From assembly GCF_949987535.1 (NCBI RefSeq), contig NC_080067.1, positions 2,294,001 through 2,358,000 on the forward strand: a stretch of 64,000 nucleotides of DNA. The letters run 5' to 3'. Shown in pieces: positions 1 to 11,376 of this stretch. Position 1 is the first letter of the stretch. The number at the start of each line of letters is the position of its first letter. The position numbers and the translations under genes were made by a program. The notes beneath the pieces were generated by a model. The model searched no databases. It saw only the letters and a program-made list of their open reading frames with translations, and was not told the DNA's origin. Source of the stretch: Balaenoptera acutorostrata. Lineage: Eukaryota; Chordata; Mammalia; Artiodactyla; Balaenopteridae.

Positions 1-177
1 TTGTTCCTTCTCTGAGCCCTAGTGTCTCCTAGGACAATGCAGACGCTCCTAGAATTCCTGTTGGTGAACGAGAGACATTGTTTGCAACTTGCCTGGCACA
101 CGATGTTTCATAAGTGATGGTCAACCCAGGCCCCCCAACCCTCCCACATTTCCCTTCCACCTTCCTTAATCTTGGAC

Positions 178-301
178 AGTGGCTCTTAACCAACACTGAT
201 TTTGCCCCCCAAGAGACATCTGGCAATGTCTGGAGAGATTCTGGCTGTTATAACTGGGGGCGACTACTGGCATTTAGTGGGTAGAGGCCAACGATGCTAC
301 T
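178..301 (+). mobile_element. MER5A (hAT-Charlie MITE), 5' part, split by an L1
   Basis: The phrases around 'ttttgccccccaagagacat', 'ctggcaatgtctggagag' and 'gcatttagtgggtagaggcc' match the MER5A consensus as I know it. The element breaks at 302-316 and resumes at 1283. Confidence 0.85.
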
Positions 302-316
302 AAACATCACACAGTG

Positions 317-1282
317 TACCCCAATGTTCATTGCAGCACTATTCGCAGTAGCCAGGACGTGGAAGCAACCTAAATGTCCATCAACAGATGAATGGATAAA
401 GAAGATGTGGTACATATATACAATGCAATACTACTCAGCCATAAAAAAGAATGAAATTCTGCCATTTGCAGCAATATGGATGGACCTAGAGATTGTCATA
501 CTGAGTGAAGTAAGTTAGACAGAGAAAGAGAAATTTTGTATAATATGCATGTGAAATCTAAAAAAATGGTACAAATGAACCTATTTACAAAACAGAGAGA
601 CAGAGTCACAGATGTAGAAAACAAACTTATGGTTACCGAGGGGGAAAGGCCTGGAGGGATAAACTGGGAGACTGGGATTGACATATACACACTACTATAT
701 ATAAAACAGATAATTAATAAGGATCTACTGAATAGCACAGGGAACTCTACTCAATACTCTATAATGACCTATATGGGAAAAGAATCTAAAAAAGAATGGA
801 TATATGGGGACTTCCCTGGCGGTCCAGTGGTTAAGACTTCGCCTTCCCATGCAGGGGGTGTGGGTTCGATCCCTGGTCGGGGAGCTAAGATCCCACATGC
901 CTCGCCTCGGGCCGAAAAACCAAAACATAAAACAGAAGCAATATTGTAACAAATTCAATAAAGACTTTAAAAATGGAAAAAAAAAGAATGGTTATATGTA
1001 TAACTGATCATTTTGCTGTACACCTGAAACTACCACACATTGTAAATCAACTATACGCCAATAAAAATTTAAAAATAAAACAAAATAATATAAAATAAAC
1101 AAGGTTGTCCTGTATAGCACAGGGAACTATATTCAATATCCTGTAATAAACCATAATGGAAAAGAATATGGTAAAGAACAGATATATATGTATGTAAAAC
1201 TGATTCATTTTGCTGTACACCTGAAACTAACAACACTGTAAATCAACTATACACCAATAAAAATTAATCAAAAACAAACAGA
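317..1282 (+). mobile_element. L1 3' end inserted into MER5A, itself carrying a SINE
   Basis: It begins in the last part of ORF2 (frame reading [20 protein letters not shown] near 324) and runs through the 3' UTR to an A-rich tail. Direct repeats AAACATC(A/C)CACAGTG flank it at 302-316 and 1283-1297, a ~15-bp target-site duplication with one mismatch. The copy is 5'-truncated and non-coding. Confidence 0.9.
808..976 (+). mobile_element. Short CHR-type tRNA-derived SINE inside the L1 3' UTR
   Basis: It starts with gggacttccctggcggtcca and contains a B-box-like 'ggttcgatccctgg'. Flanking near-repeats AAAAAAGAATGG(A/T)TATATG at about 788-806 and 979-997 mark the duplicated target. Third layer of the nest MER5A > L1 > SINE. 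Confidence 0.88.
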
Positions 1283-1396
1283 AAACATCCCACAGTGCAC
1301 AGGACAGCTCCCTCCCCCTCCCCAGACAACAACGATGAACAAGTGTCTGGCCCAAATTAGAAATAGTGCTGAGGTTGAAAAACCCTGCTCTAGGGT
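1283..1396 (+). mobile_element. MER5A, 3' part
   Basis: It continues the split element: 'cacagtgcacaggacagct', then 'tagtgctgaggttgaaaaac' and a terminal 'ccctgctc'. Confidence 0.82.
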
Positions 1397-1716
1397 AAGG
1401 AGACTACTTGTGGGAAGACTTTAGGACAAAAAAAACAACTTCTTGGAGCACGGGAGACAGAGGCGGGAGCTCAGTGCCTGATGCTGCCTCTTACTACGGT
1501 CACTTCACCTTCCTGAGCCTCAGTTTCCTAACCTGAGAAATGGAGGTGACAAGTGTGTGTACCACACTGCAGGGTTTACACATTGTAAACGACACAACTC
1601 TATATTCGAGGATTGTTTGAGTATTTGGGAACAGGTGGGCGAGCCATATCTTGATGTGACTAATGCCTTAGAAGATGATGGGAAATTCTTTAACGTCAAA
1701 GAAAAACAATACAACA

Positions 1717-2060
1717 GGGACTTCCCTGGTGGCACAGTGGTTGAGAATCTGCCTGCCAGTGCAGGGGACACGGGTTCGAGCCCTGGTCCGGGAAGATCCC
1801 ACATGCTGCAGAGCAACTAAGCCCGTGCACCACAACTACTGAGCCTGAGCTCTAGAGCCCACGAGCCACAACTACTGAGCCCGCGTGCCCAGAGCCCGTG
1901 TGCCCAGAGCCCGTGCTCCGCAACAAGAGAAGCCACCGCAATGAGAAGCCCACGCACTGCAATGAAGAGTAAGCCCCGCTCGCCGCAACTAGAGAAAGCC
2001 TGCATGCAGCAACGAAGACCCAACGCAGCCAAAAATAAATAAATAAATTAATTAATTGAA
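1717..2060 (+). mobile_element. Long CHR-type SINE with a small internal duplication
   Basis: Starts gggacttccctggtggcaca and ends in a (TAAA)/(TTAA) tail. Target duplication: AAAGAAAAACAATACAACA at 1698-1716 and a diverged copy at about 2063-2083. The unit 'gcccagagcccgtg' is doubled at about 1886-1916. Confidence 0.9.
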
Positions 2061-2099
2061 AAAAAAAGAAGAATACGACAACAGTATTAACAGTGACAA

Positions 2100-2335
2100 T
2101 CACGGGGCATCTACCGTGGGCTAGCTGCCACCCCCATTCTGTTCTAAGCATTTGACATATATTAATTCATTTGACCCCCGTAACAGCCCTATGAGAGAGA
2201 GCTCGTCTTAGTACCTCTAAAAAATACTTCCAGGCAAGAAACTGGAGGCAGAGGCTGGTGAGGGAACTGGCTCGAGGCCATCCAGAGGGGAGCAGATAAG
2301 CAGGAATTGGCACGCAAGTGGTCTTGGGCTCAAGA
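2100..2335 (+). mobile_element. MIR/MIR3-like SINE remnant
   Basis: It has the order typical of MIR3-type repeats: 'gttctaagcatttgacatat', 'attaattcatttgacc', then 'ggcaagaaactggaggcaga'. Strongly diverged. Confidence 0.55.
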
Positions 2336-3290
2336 GAATGGGTGTGACCCCGGGGATGACATCCTGTCTTGTGATCCTGCACAACTTCTTTGGCAATAGG
2401 CTGGTAGAGTCCCTGGCAGCAAGTCTGAGAAAATACAGACCACGTCAAGCAGACCCATGCAGTCATCCTGGCATAAGGAGCAAAAGTAAAACTGGAAAAC
2501 TAAAAAGGAAAGAAGCTAAAGGGACAGAAAGAATGCCCTTTCTTCTTTCCAGTCAAAGCAATAAAGTAGGAAAGTCCCCAGAGGCAAACACAGGAATGAG
2601 GAGGCACACATCCCGCGCCAACGAACCCCTCCTGCACCTTCCCTGCCGAGAAACCAGCCCCCAGCGGGCCGGGTGGCAGCAGCTCAGACCAGGTTCCAAG
2701 GGCCTCTGGCGGCGGTCCAAGGGCGTGTAACTCCACGCTGTCAGGCGCGGGTAACTCAGGCCACATGTGGCCCGCCCCACCGCCAGCTTCGGGGCTCTGC
2801 TGGGCGGCGAGAGGAGGGCTCAGGCCCCCCTCCCCGGGCCGCTTCTCCAGCTTTCACCAGTGGGCCACTTACACTCCCTCAACCAGAATGTCTCTGGCAC
2901 AAGAACGCAACCCGAAGCTGTGCGCTGGCTCTTCTGTCCCCGTCTGCAGGGTTGGGACGCCTCAGGAAGACCTGGATCACTCCCTCCCAAGAGGACCAGG
3001 GTATGGGGGGCAACCAGAAGCATCCCCACAGAACCTTCTAGTGGACTAACATGACGACTGTGTTAGTCTGGAGATGAGCTTCACACACCAGCTCCAAAGG
3101 ACCCACTGGGGATATTTTAGTTTAAAGGATTCTTAATTTTCTACATGGAATTGTTCAGGTTATAGACAGAAACGCTCTAACACGGCTGATTTTTTTTCTT
3201 CCTACGTAACAGTGATTTCTCACTATTTCTTGATGTGAGAAGAATGACGGTGTCAAAGTGCTTTCATTTTAGTTCTTAAAAAAGAAATTG
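2336..3290. other. Unassigned intronic DNA, moderately GC-rich
   Basis: I see no recognisable repeat, exon or RNA gene. 2600-2860 is GC-rich with scattered CpGs but short of a CpG island. Several overlapping frames are open by composition only. Confidence 0.4.
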
Positions 3291-3595
3291 CTAAACAAAC
3301 TGATGGTTACCAAAGGGTGAAACGCTGGTGGGAGGGATAAATCAGGAGATTGGGATGAACACACCCACATGACTATATATAAAATAGATAACCAACAAGG
3401 GCCTACTGTATAGCACAGGGAACTATATTCAATACTCTGTAATAACCTAAATGGGAAAAGAATCTAAAAAAGAGTGGATAGATGTACATGAATAACTGAT
3501 TCACTTTGCTGTACACCTGAAACGAACACAACATTGTAAATCAACTATACTCCAATAAAATAACAAACAAACAAACAGACAAAACAAAATAACAC
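3291..3595 (+). mobile_element. L1 3' UTR fragment
   Basis: Contains the recurrent L1 3' UTR phrases 'ctgatggttaccaaagggtg', 'tagcacagggaactatattc' and 'ttgctgtacacctgaaac', ending 'ctccaataaaataac' with a CAAA-rich tail. Confidence 0.85.
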
Positions 3596-3840
3596 ACCCT
3601 CACAGAAACACTCAGGATAATGTTTGACCAAATATCGGGGACCCCGCGGCCCAGGCAAGTTGATACATAAAATTCACCATTACAAGTTTCTATTTTGGGG
3701 GATGAAAGTGTTCTGAAATTAGATAGTGGTAGTGGTCGCACAACTCTGTGAATATACTAAAATCCACTGAATTGTACACTTTATAAGGGTGAACTGAATG
3801 ATATATAAATTAAATCTCAATAAAGCTGTTTAAAGATAAA
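3596..3840 (+). mobile_element. Older L1M-type 3' end with an adjoining unassigned old repeat
   Basis: 3688-3834 has the L1M 3' signature (gtggtcgcacaactctgtga, attgtacactttataagggt, ctcaataaagctgttt). The preceding 3600-3687 block (caggataatgtttgaccaaa) also reads like an old repeat whose family I cannot name. Confidence 0.65.
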
Positions 3841-3977
3841 AAATTTAAGAAAAGAAATTGCTAAGGAAAACTTGAAAAAATAATTCAAAGACATTTCTAC
3901 CACCTGTGAGCAGGCCCCAAGGCTCAGGTCTTTTTGGATATTCCTTCCTTCAGGGAACGTCCCATCTTTAAAGACAA

Positions 3978-4215
3978 GCTGAAGCATGTGGTTGGAAGTG
4001 TGAACTCTGGGGCCTGCCTGCCTGGGTTCAAATCCTAACTCTCCTACCTACTAGCTGTGTGGCTCTGGGCAAGTTACTTAGTGTCTCTGAGTCTCCATTT
4101 CGCCTTGTACAAAAAGACAGCCTATCCGGCACTGGATCATCGTGAGCATTAAATGATGAATCACTGTAAAGCACTGGGCCCAATGCCTGTCGCACAGGCG
4201 GCACAAGCAGAGTTG
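3978..4215 (+). mobile_element. MIR SINE
   Basis: MIR core order is clear: 'tgggttcaaatcctaact', 'agctgtgtggctctgggcaa', 'gttacttagtgtctctgagt', then a diverged 3' part. Confidence 0.88.
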
Positions 4216-4680
4216 CCACCATCACAGGATCAGGGGTCGTGCCTGTGCTGACAAATCTCGACACGATTCACCTCCCATCTTCCTCCTAAGCAGCAGTCTC
4301 AAGTCTTGATTTGCTGACCTTTGCTTCCATTTTCCCTCTTAAAACACTAGTCCCTCCTGATACGATTCCCCCACCAGCGAATGTGAGCAGAGCCCTTTGT
4401 GTCAGCTCTGCTCCCGCACACTCCCCCTCAGCTGTCGTGTCCCTCCCCGCCTCTGCGCATCGCCCAAAGGACCACCACAGCTCTCTCCTCGTGGCCCATC
4501 CCCAATCCATGTGCACAGACCCCTCAGAAACAGCTTCTTGAAACTCCTCCTTCCCACGGCGATCTCCCCTTTGGGAGCCTTCCACAGCTGCTGGAACCCA
4601 AAGTCGCAAACCTCTGCATGGACCAATGGGGAGCCGGGTGGACGGGGCCAGGATTATCAGCCAGCAACATCCAACTGCTG
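4216..4680. other. Unassigned intronic DNA
   Basis: No gene, RNA or recognisable repeat is seen between the MIR and the L2-like remnant. Confidence 0.4.
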
Positions 4681-4970
4681 ACATGTATTTATTGAGCACC
4701 TGGCAAGGCCAGACACCGTGCTAAATGCTGGGTTAAAAAGAAGTTAGAAGACACCATTCTTCGCCCACACAAACTGACAGCTAAAAATACCAGACAGTAA
4801 AGATGGTCCCAGCTGGAGGCTGGGATCCAATGGTGCCCGAGGCTGCCATGATTGGGCATGTCACGAGCACACAAAGGCTTCGGCTGACTTGCCTTTAAAT
4901 ACTCAGTGCATAAAAGTACACAGCAGGTGCTTAATAAATGTTGGTTGAAAAATGAGTGAAAGAATGAAAT
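4681..4970 (+). mobile_element. L2/MIR-like remnants
   Basis: The start 'tatttattgagcacctggca' and the end 'caggtgcttaataaatgttg' plus 'gttgaaaaatgagtgaa' are typical of L2 3' ends. The middle is diverged or unrelated. Confidence 0.6.
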
Positions 4971-5129
4971 CTGCATAGAAAGGCTTGCATAGTTATCCTA
5001 CGCATTATCAAACACATGATGACTGTTTCAGCCAATTCAGCAGATCTGCCAACAGCACACATTACCTGGTGGTGGAGGATTCCAGGTGTGTTTTCGTCCC
5101 ATTCCCTCACTTGCTCCCTCAGGGCAAAA

Positions 5130-5285
5130 GTGTGAAGAAGAGCAGGGATTATTATCATTATCCAATTTTTACTCTCCATTATTTATAGGAGGAAACTGAA
5201 GCTTAGAGAAGTTAAAGGACTTGGCCAAGGTCACAGAGTTTGGAAACAGCTTGATCCAGAACTGGCCTCCTGAATCCACCTACAT
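5130..5285 (+). mobile_element. MIR3-like remnant
   Basis: The phrases 'aggaggaaactgaagcttag', 'agaagttaaaggacttggcc' and 'aaggtcacagag' are diagnostic of this old SINE group. Confidence 0.7.
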
Positions 5286-5364
5286 TATTATAACCGAGGA
5301 ACAAAGCACTCATTTCTATTTGAAGCTGTTCTACTGATTTTTTAACGTTTTAAGACAAGATCAG

Positions 5365-5572
5365 TAAACTCTTTCTGTAAAGGACTAGACAGTAAATATT
5401 TTAGGCTTTGTGAGCCATATGGCCTCTGTCACAGCCACTCAACTCTGCTGCGGTAGGGGGAACAGCTACAGACGAGACATAAACGAGTGGGCGTGGCATG
5501 TTCCAATAAAACTTTATTTACAAAAACAGGCTGCAGACCAGATACGGCTCAGTTTCCTGACCCCTGCTTTAA
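5365..5572 (+). mobile_element. hAT-type MER element (non-autonomous DNA transposon)
   Basis: Its ends are inverted copies (atcagtaaact... / ...agtttcctgacccctg). The interior 'attttaggctttgtgagcca' and 'aataaaactttatttacaaa' matches a common eutherian MER element whose exact name I do not assign. Diverged copies occur at 35590-35815 (+) and 41218-41425 (-). Confidence 0.75.
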
Positions 5573-6099
5573 GATAAAGGAAATTAAAACTATTCCTTCT
5601 TAGAGTAACTGCACATGTACTATAAAATCCATGCTCTTCTTTGCTTCTAGGGTAAAGACAGAATATGATAGCCATATGTTACAGAGATGAGGGAAATAGT
5701 TTAAGAATGCTAAGCACTACAGTGTATACAGTATTTATATACACTATAAATGTGTAAGGTCTGCACATTTCCCTCAAAACTAACCTCATGTACACATTTT
5801 TATTAGTTAGGGAGGTCAATATGTCTATCGTAAATACATTTTAAAATTCCTTCCTACATATTCCATCTATTGGGATTATTTATCATGCCCTGTTCCCTGG
5901 CCTAGAGCCAGGGAGAATATGGGAGTTTTAATACCTTTAATCCATTACATGGATTTTTTTAGAGCTCCATAAGACAAAATAAAAAGCACTCTCACGGTCA
6001 TATATGCAATACACCTGATATGCCACTTAATAGTTCATGTCCCATTTTATTTTTCACTTGTGATGGTTTCCAGCTCTCAACGTGCAAAGTGACATCATT
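5573..6099. other. Unassigned AT-rich intronic DNA
   Basis: No feature is recognised apart from a TATA-rich stretch near 5725-5750. Confidence 0.35.
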
Positions 6100-6114
6100 T
6101 CAGCCATCTTTTTT

Positions 6115-6135
6115 TTTTTTTTTAAAAGGATTTTC

Positions 6136-6178
<43 letters not shown>

Positions 6179-6470
6179 TTTTTGGCTGTGTTGGGTCTTC
6201 GGTTCGTGCGAGGGCTTTCTCCAGTTGCGGCAAGCGGGGGCCACTCTTCATCGCGGTGCGGGGACCGCTCTTCATCGCGGTGCGCGGGCCTTTCTCTATC
6301 GCGGCCCCTCCCGTCGCGGGGCACAGGCTCCAGACGCGCAGGCTCAGCAATTGTGGCTCACGGGCCCAGCTGCCCCGCGGCATGTGGGATCCTCCCAGAC
6401 CAGGGCTCGAACCCGTGTCCCCTGCACTAGCAGGCAGATTCTCAACCACTGCGCCACCAGGGAAGCCCCC
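6115..6470 (-). mobile_element. Long CHR-type SINE with internal duplication
   Basis: Read on the minus strand it begins ggggcttccctggtggcgca and ends in a long TAAA-type tail (the ATTT run on the plus strand). Target duplication: TCAGCCATCTTTTT at about 6100-6113 and 6471-6484. The unit 'cgctcttcatcgcggtgcg' is duplicated (about 6242-6282). Confidence 0.92.
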
Positions 6471-6699
6471 TCAGCCATCTTTTTGCTCCAGTTTTTTGTA
6501 TTTGTTGTTTAGAGAACTCCTGACAATTCATAGACAAGAAATCTCCCTGTGGACTTTGAGGGGTGATGACTATTGCTCCCTGACATTCTGAGTAAGTACT
6601 GAAATGCGTTCGCTGACACATGCCACCCAGTTTACGGCACTGTTAATTGATTAGGCCTTGTTACCTTGTATCGAAAAAGAGGTGCGCATGTATTTCTAG

Positions 6700-7236
6700 T
6701 TCGCATGTAGCTGGTTTCCAAAGATGGCTTGCCCAGTGACCCACACCTCCAGGAAGCCACACCATTGTGTAGGCCCTTCCCCTTCAACCTGCGCTGCTAC
6801 TGGGATTGCTTTTTGATCAAAAGGACGTGGCAAAAATAACACCGTTACACACGGGACTAGATCCTAAGAGGCCTTGCAGCTTCCATCTGGGTCTCTTGGA
6901 ATGCTCATTCTGGGGGAAGCCATGTGAAGAGCTCAGGGACCACCATCCCGTAAGGAAGCCCATGTCACAAGAGGCGGCCGTGGAGAGAGAGAGGTCCACG
7001 CAGCCTCCAGCTGCTCCAGAAACCTCAGCCGAGGAACTGGACATGGAACGCAAGAGCTACGGTGAACATCCGCCTCGTCTGGCCCTACGAGGAGTTCAGC
7101 CCCGGAACCATCTGACTGCACCCACGTGAAAGATCCCAGGTGAGACAGAAACTTGAAAGTGAATAATAAATTGTGTTTTAAGCCACTAAGTTTTGGGTTG
7201 CTCTGTTCCATAGCAATACATAACTGAAATTAATTC
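6700..7236 (+). mobile_element. MLT1-type ERVL-MaLR solo LTR
   Basis: The 3' end 'ttttaagccactaagttttg' followed by 'catagcaatacataactgaa', plus the internal 'ccggaaccatctgactgcac', are characteristic of MLT1 LTRs. No internal retroviral sequence is attached. The 5' boundary is approximate. Confidence 0.75.
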
Positions 7237-7420
7237 TACAGTTATCATTAATTGAAGATGATTTATCTGGAGCCATGAAGAACCTGTGGAAAGAGCCCAC
7301 CCTGACTCTTTTAGAACCTGGGAGACAGTAATTTGACATCACATTCACGGTCCAAGGTCTGCATGCTTTCCTGCCAGTTACAAGAACAATGGAGTAATTC
7401 CATCTAAAAATAAGTAACTA

Positions 7421-7549
7421 GGGAATTCCCTGGCAGTCCAGTGGTTAGGACTTGGCCCTCTACTGCTGGGGCCCTGGGTTCCCTGGTCGGGGAACTAAGA
7501 TCCCGCAGGCCGTGCGGCGTGGCCGAAAAAAAAAAAAAAAAAAAAAAAA
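7421..7549 (+). mobile_element. Short CHR-type SINE
   Basis: Begins gggaattccctggcagtcca, includes 'ggtcggggaactaagatccc' and ends in a long A run. The flanks 'taagtaacta' and 'ttaactaaga' suggest the duplicated target. Confidence 0.88.
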
Positions 7550-8264
7550 ATTAACTAAGAAATTCTGGATAAAAAGGAGCATGATAGTTGCTCAGCTATG
7601 AATTCAAAGACTGTGATGATTAAGATATTATAACAGAATAAGGCTCTTAAAAAATTAAAAAGTGTCCTATCACGCAATGGGTCTTTTTTTCTTCAAATTG
7701 CTTATAAAACTCATTCATATCCACCTGAGCCCACCTGCCTGTCACCTGCACACGCCCTCTTTTATTTTGAGACGCAGATGTCTGCTTATTGGGTCGTTGT
7801 GTTTTTGTTTGTTCCTCCAGAGGACTGACTGAATTCTCCTCCCCATACCGGACACTGCAATTCAAAATAATAGCAACAACCCTGCAAGTAATGGGCCAGA
7901 ATACTCACTTGATACCCACTAAAGGAGGGTTTAGATCACTAGCTCTCGGTTACCTTTCGAGAAACATCTGTTTCACATGAGCCCGTTTAAAGTGCATACA
8001 TCTGTAAATAATAAGCCTGTGTGTGCACATAATTTAATGAATTAGGACATAAAAAGGAATTGAACAGTAGGGGCACAGCAATTAGAGTAAATGCCCATTT
8101 TGTTAAAAATGTATTGTTTCCAGCTTTCACTTGGAAACCCTTTTATTATACTGCGGGTTCTGGGGCTTCCAACCTTCCTCATTCCCCCTCCCTGCAAAGA
8201 ACATGGGAGTTTACTTTGCAGAGTTAGCAGAAGGAAGGAAACCCACGTCACACAAAGCTGAGAG

Positions 8265-8430
8265 GGGGACTTCAACCCGCTTTCTCCTACTCCACGGATC
8301 TGGGCGCCTGAACTGCTCTGTGTCTGGGGATTCTCATCTGTAAAATGGAGCAATAACAGTGCCTTTCTCTTCAGGCTGCTGTGACAATGAGGTGACCGAA
8401 TTCATTTTATGCACTTAATAAATATTAATT
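8265..8430 (+). mobile_element. MIR SINE remnant
   Basis: The phrases 'gattctcatctgtaaaatgg' and 'gcacttaataaatattaatt' in the expected order. Confidence 0.6.
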
Positions 8431-8523
8431 ATGATGATGGCGGTTGTTTCATTTTAATAAAAATCAGTCACAACTTGAAACTATTCAGGAGGGAAAAAAA
8501 CCTTGGTTCAAAACTTTCTTTTG

Positions 8524-8826
8524 GGGCTTCCCTGGTGGCACAGTGGTTGAGAATCTGTCTGCCGATACAGGGGACACGGGTTCAAGCCCTGGTCTGGGAG
8601 GATCCCACATGCCGCGGAGCAACTAGGCTCGTGAGCCACAACTACTGAGCCTGCATGTCTGGAGCCTGTGCTCCGCAACAAGAGAGGCCGCGATAGTGAG
8701 AGGACCGCGCACCGCGATGAAGAGTGGCCCCCGCTTGCCGCAACTAGAGGAAGCCCTCGCACAGAAACGAAGACCCAACACAGCCAAAAAAACAAAAAAC
8801 AAAAAAAAACAAAAAAAAACCCCAAC
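8524..8826 (+). mobile_element. Long CHR-type SINE
   Basis: Starts ggggcttccctggtggcaca; tail is A-rich with C interruptions. Target duplication AACTTTCTTTTG at 8512-8523 and 8827-8838. It is the last SINE of the CHR type before a 27-kb stretch without any. Confidence 0.93.
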
Positions 8827-8847
8827 AACTTTCTTTTGACTGAATAG

Positions 8848-9115
8848 ACTTGTGGTTGCCAAGGAGGGGTGGGGGAGGGAAGGATTGGGAGTTTGGGATT
8901 AGCAGATGCAAACTATTACATAGAGAATGGATAAACAACAAGGTCCTACTGTACAGCACAGGGAACTATATATTCAGTATCCAGTGATACACCATAATGG
9001 AAAAGAATATGAAAAAGAATATATATATGTATAACTGAGTCACTCTGCTGTACACCAGAAACTAACACCACATTGTAAATCAACTATACTTCAATAAAAT
9101 AAATGTTTTTAAAAA
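8848..9115 (+). mobile_element. L1 3' UTR fragment
   Basis: Phrases 'gacttgtggttgccaaggag', 'gtacagcacagggaactata' and 'ctatacttcaataaaataaa' match the other L1 3' ends of this window. Confidence 0.85.
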
Positions 9116-10104
9116 GTTTCTCTTGATTGTTAATTTGGTCCTATTTCTCTTTAATTTCTTCACCCCATTTCTAGGGATGGACAAAAAAAAGAAGGAAGGG
9201 AGGAGTGGCAATGTGAACGGGAAGTACCATCAGAGATTCTATTCCAAGGATATCAAAGCGAGTGCCAGAGCCCAAGGAAATACCACGTTCTCCTATTTTC
9301 AGGCCAATTTTTCAGCTGACACGTTTCTAAGGGCTTGCCATCACGGCCAACGTGGGCCTCCCAAGTTCTAACCACTCCCTCCAGTTTACTTCAGGTGTTT
9401 TGAGTGACCCCCCAAATATACAAATAAGCAAAAGCAGAGACCACTTGAGATGTTCTGAATTTCAAGTTCGTGTTCACTGAACTATACTCAGATATCTCCT
9501 GAGCACCTACTGTGCGCCCGGCACGGGGTGACTAAGCAGAGCACACATATACGAGCAAAAGGTGCTCGGGGGAGAGAAAGCGTGGCATTTTCTAGAACAC
9601 ACACTGAGGCTTCCACAGAGTGTGGTCCATTCCTCTCTGCCTCCCTGCAGTTTAAAATGTGTAAGTAGAGTTGAAAGTAGCTGGGAAAGGTTGGAAGATA
9701 CTCTATATCCATTTGAAAACCACACAGGTGTGGAGCACAGGACTAGAATTTGTATTCTCCCACAATAGGACTGCGGCAAGAAACAGACCTCACGTCCAGC
9801 CCACTGGGATTCTGGGAAAATCCTGGTTGAGCTCTGCAAAATAAGTGTTAGCAAAATAAGTGCTAAGTATTTGGCAAGCCCCAGGAAAAAGGGTTCCACC
9901 CAGAAGGAAAACAAGTTAAACAATGACTGAAATCACTACCCTCCAGTATTCTGTTTACATTCTCCTGCAGTCTATTTACCGTCTACATAAAGAGATAATT
10001 AGAGCTCCTGAACAGCAGTAGGAGAGAATAATAGAGGCTAAAGGAAAAGGGAAATAAAAGAGAATGCACAAATATTGAAAAAATATTAATAGCTGAGTAT
10101 ATAG
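9116..10104. other. Unassigned intronic DNA
   Basis: I recognise no gene. 'tgagcacctactgtgcgccc' at 9500-9519 is a probable short L2/MIR remnant. Confidence 0.35.
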
Positions 10105-10318
10105 AGCTGTGTTGTTCAATGCAGTAGTCACGAGCCACATGTGACTATTGAAAGTTAAATGAACTAGAATTAAATAGAAAAAAAAATTCAGTTCCTCAGA
10201 CATACTGGCCACATTTCAGGTGCTCAATAGCTCCACATGACCAGCCATCACCGTACTGGACAACACAGAATTACAGATGGTTCCCGTCCTTGCAGAAAGT
10301 TCTACTGCAGAGTGCCGG
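10105..10318 (+). mobile_element. hAT-type MER element (short inverted-repeat transposon)
   Basis: Start 'tgttgttcaatgcagtagtc' and end 'ttgcagaaagttctactgca' are diverged inverted ends of a eutherian MER element. A second copy is at 36675-36848. Subfamily not assigned. Confidence 0.65.
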
Positions 10319-11030
10319 TATCTGGGACCTTAAGGGGTGGTGTGCTTGAACACCTATATCCATTGACTCAACCATGATTAACTGAGTGCTGACCAATTAT
10401 TTTCTAGCTGTACTAATACCATACGACCATATTGGGAAGACAGAGGTAAAGGACACCGTATCTGACCTCAAAAGACTTCCCAGGTTAGTAAGGGAACCCA
10501 ATCAATAAAACAAAATGAAACAACACACGCTAAAAAGGAGAAATGAGAAGAAACACAGAAAACAAACCTGGTAACTTTAATGGTCAATATGGTAGTAAGT
10601 ATCCAAGGGTTCCCTGTAAAGTTCTTTCAACTTTCCTGCATTTAAAAATTTTTTCATAGCAAAGTATTGGGGGAAAATTATTTACTGAGTATTAGGTCTC
10701 AGGTACTTTAAAGAAACTCTCTTATTTATTTAAGTCTATGGTAAGCTTGCAAGGTAAGTGTTATGGACCAATGGTACAGATGAAAACCACTGAGGCAACA
10801 GCAAAGGCAGCGCGTGAGGAGTGCCAGCTCCACTGTACCACGCTATACACACAGGAACGCATGGTGCTTCCACCTAGCACCCACTACATGACCCGTAGAC
10901 AGTCACTTCAGCTAGCCCATCTGTCTCCTCAAAATCCGTAATTCAACAGCTAGATTTCAAACAAAAGAAACAGGTAGAACACGGTATGTAAAAATCCCAA
11001 GTACAGAACAATATATTGCACTTAAAATAG
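10319..11030. other. Unassigned intronic DNA
   Basis: No exon or RNA gene seen. Confidence 0.35.
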
Positions 11031-11376
11031 CAGTCACCCCTTCGTATCTTTGGGGCATTGGTTTCAGGATCCCCATGGACAACAAAATCTCTGGATGCTC
11101 AAGTCCCTTATATAAAATGGCGTACTATTTGCATATAACCTACACATCCACCATATACGTTAAATCATCTCTAGATGACATACAATGCCTAATACAATGT
11201 AGGCGCTATGTAAGTAGTTGCAAATACAATAATACTGTGTAAATAGTTGCCAGCTGTGCAGCAAATTCAAGTTTTGCTTTTTGGAACTTTCTGGAATTTT
11301 TTTTTTTCTGAATATTTTCCATCTGAGATTGGTCAGATCCGCAGATGTGGAACCTGCGGATATGAAGAGCAAACTG
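11031..11376 (+). mobile_element. Tigger/MER2-type DNA transposon (mariner superfamily MITE)
   Basis: Terminal inverted repeats CAGTCACCCCTTCGTATC (11031) and gatatgaagagcaaactg (ending 11376) match with few mismatches. The interior 'tcaagtcccttatataaaat' and 'gcatataacctacacatcc' is typical of Tigger-derived elements. Confidence 0.88.

Noticed and set aside
808..976. tRNA-gene-like A and B box motifs
   Set aside because: They belong to tRNA-derived SINEs, which recur throughout the window with A-rich tails and target duplications; no intact cloverleaf is present.
6700..7236. Endogenous retrovirus with genes
   Set aside because: Only solo LTRs of MaLR type are present; no gag, pol or env reading frames adjoin any of them.
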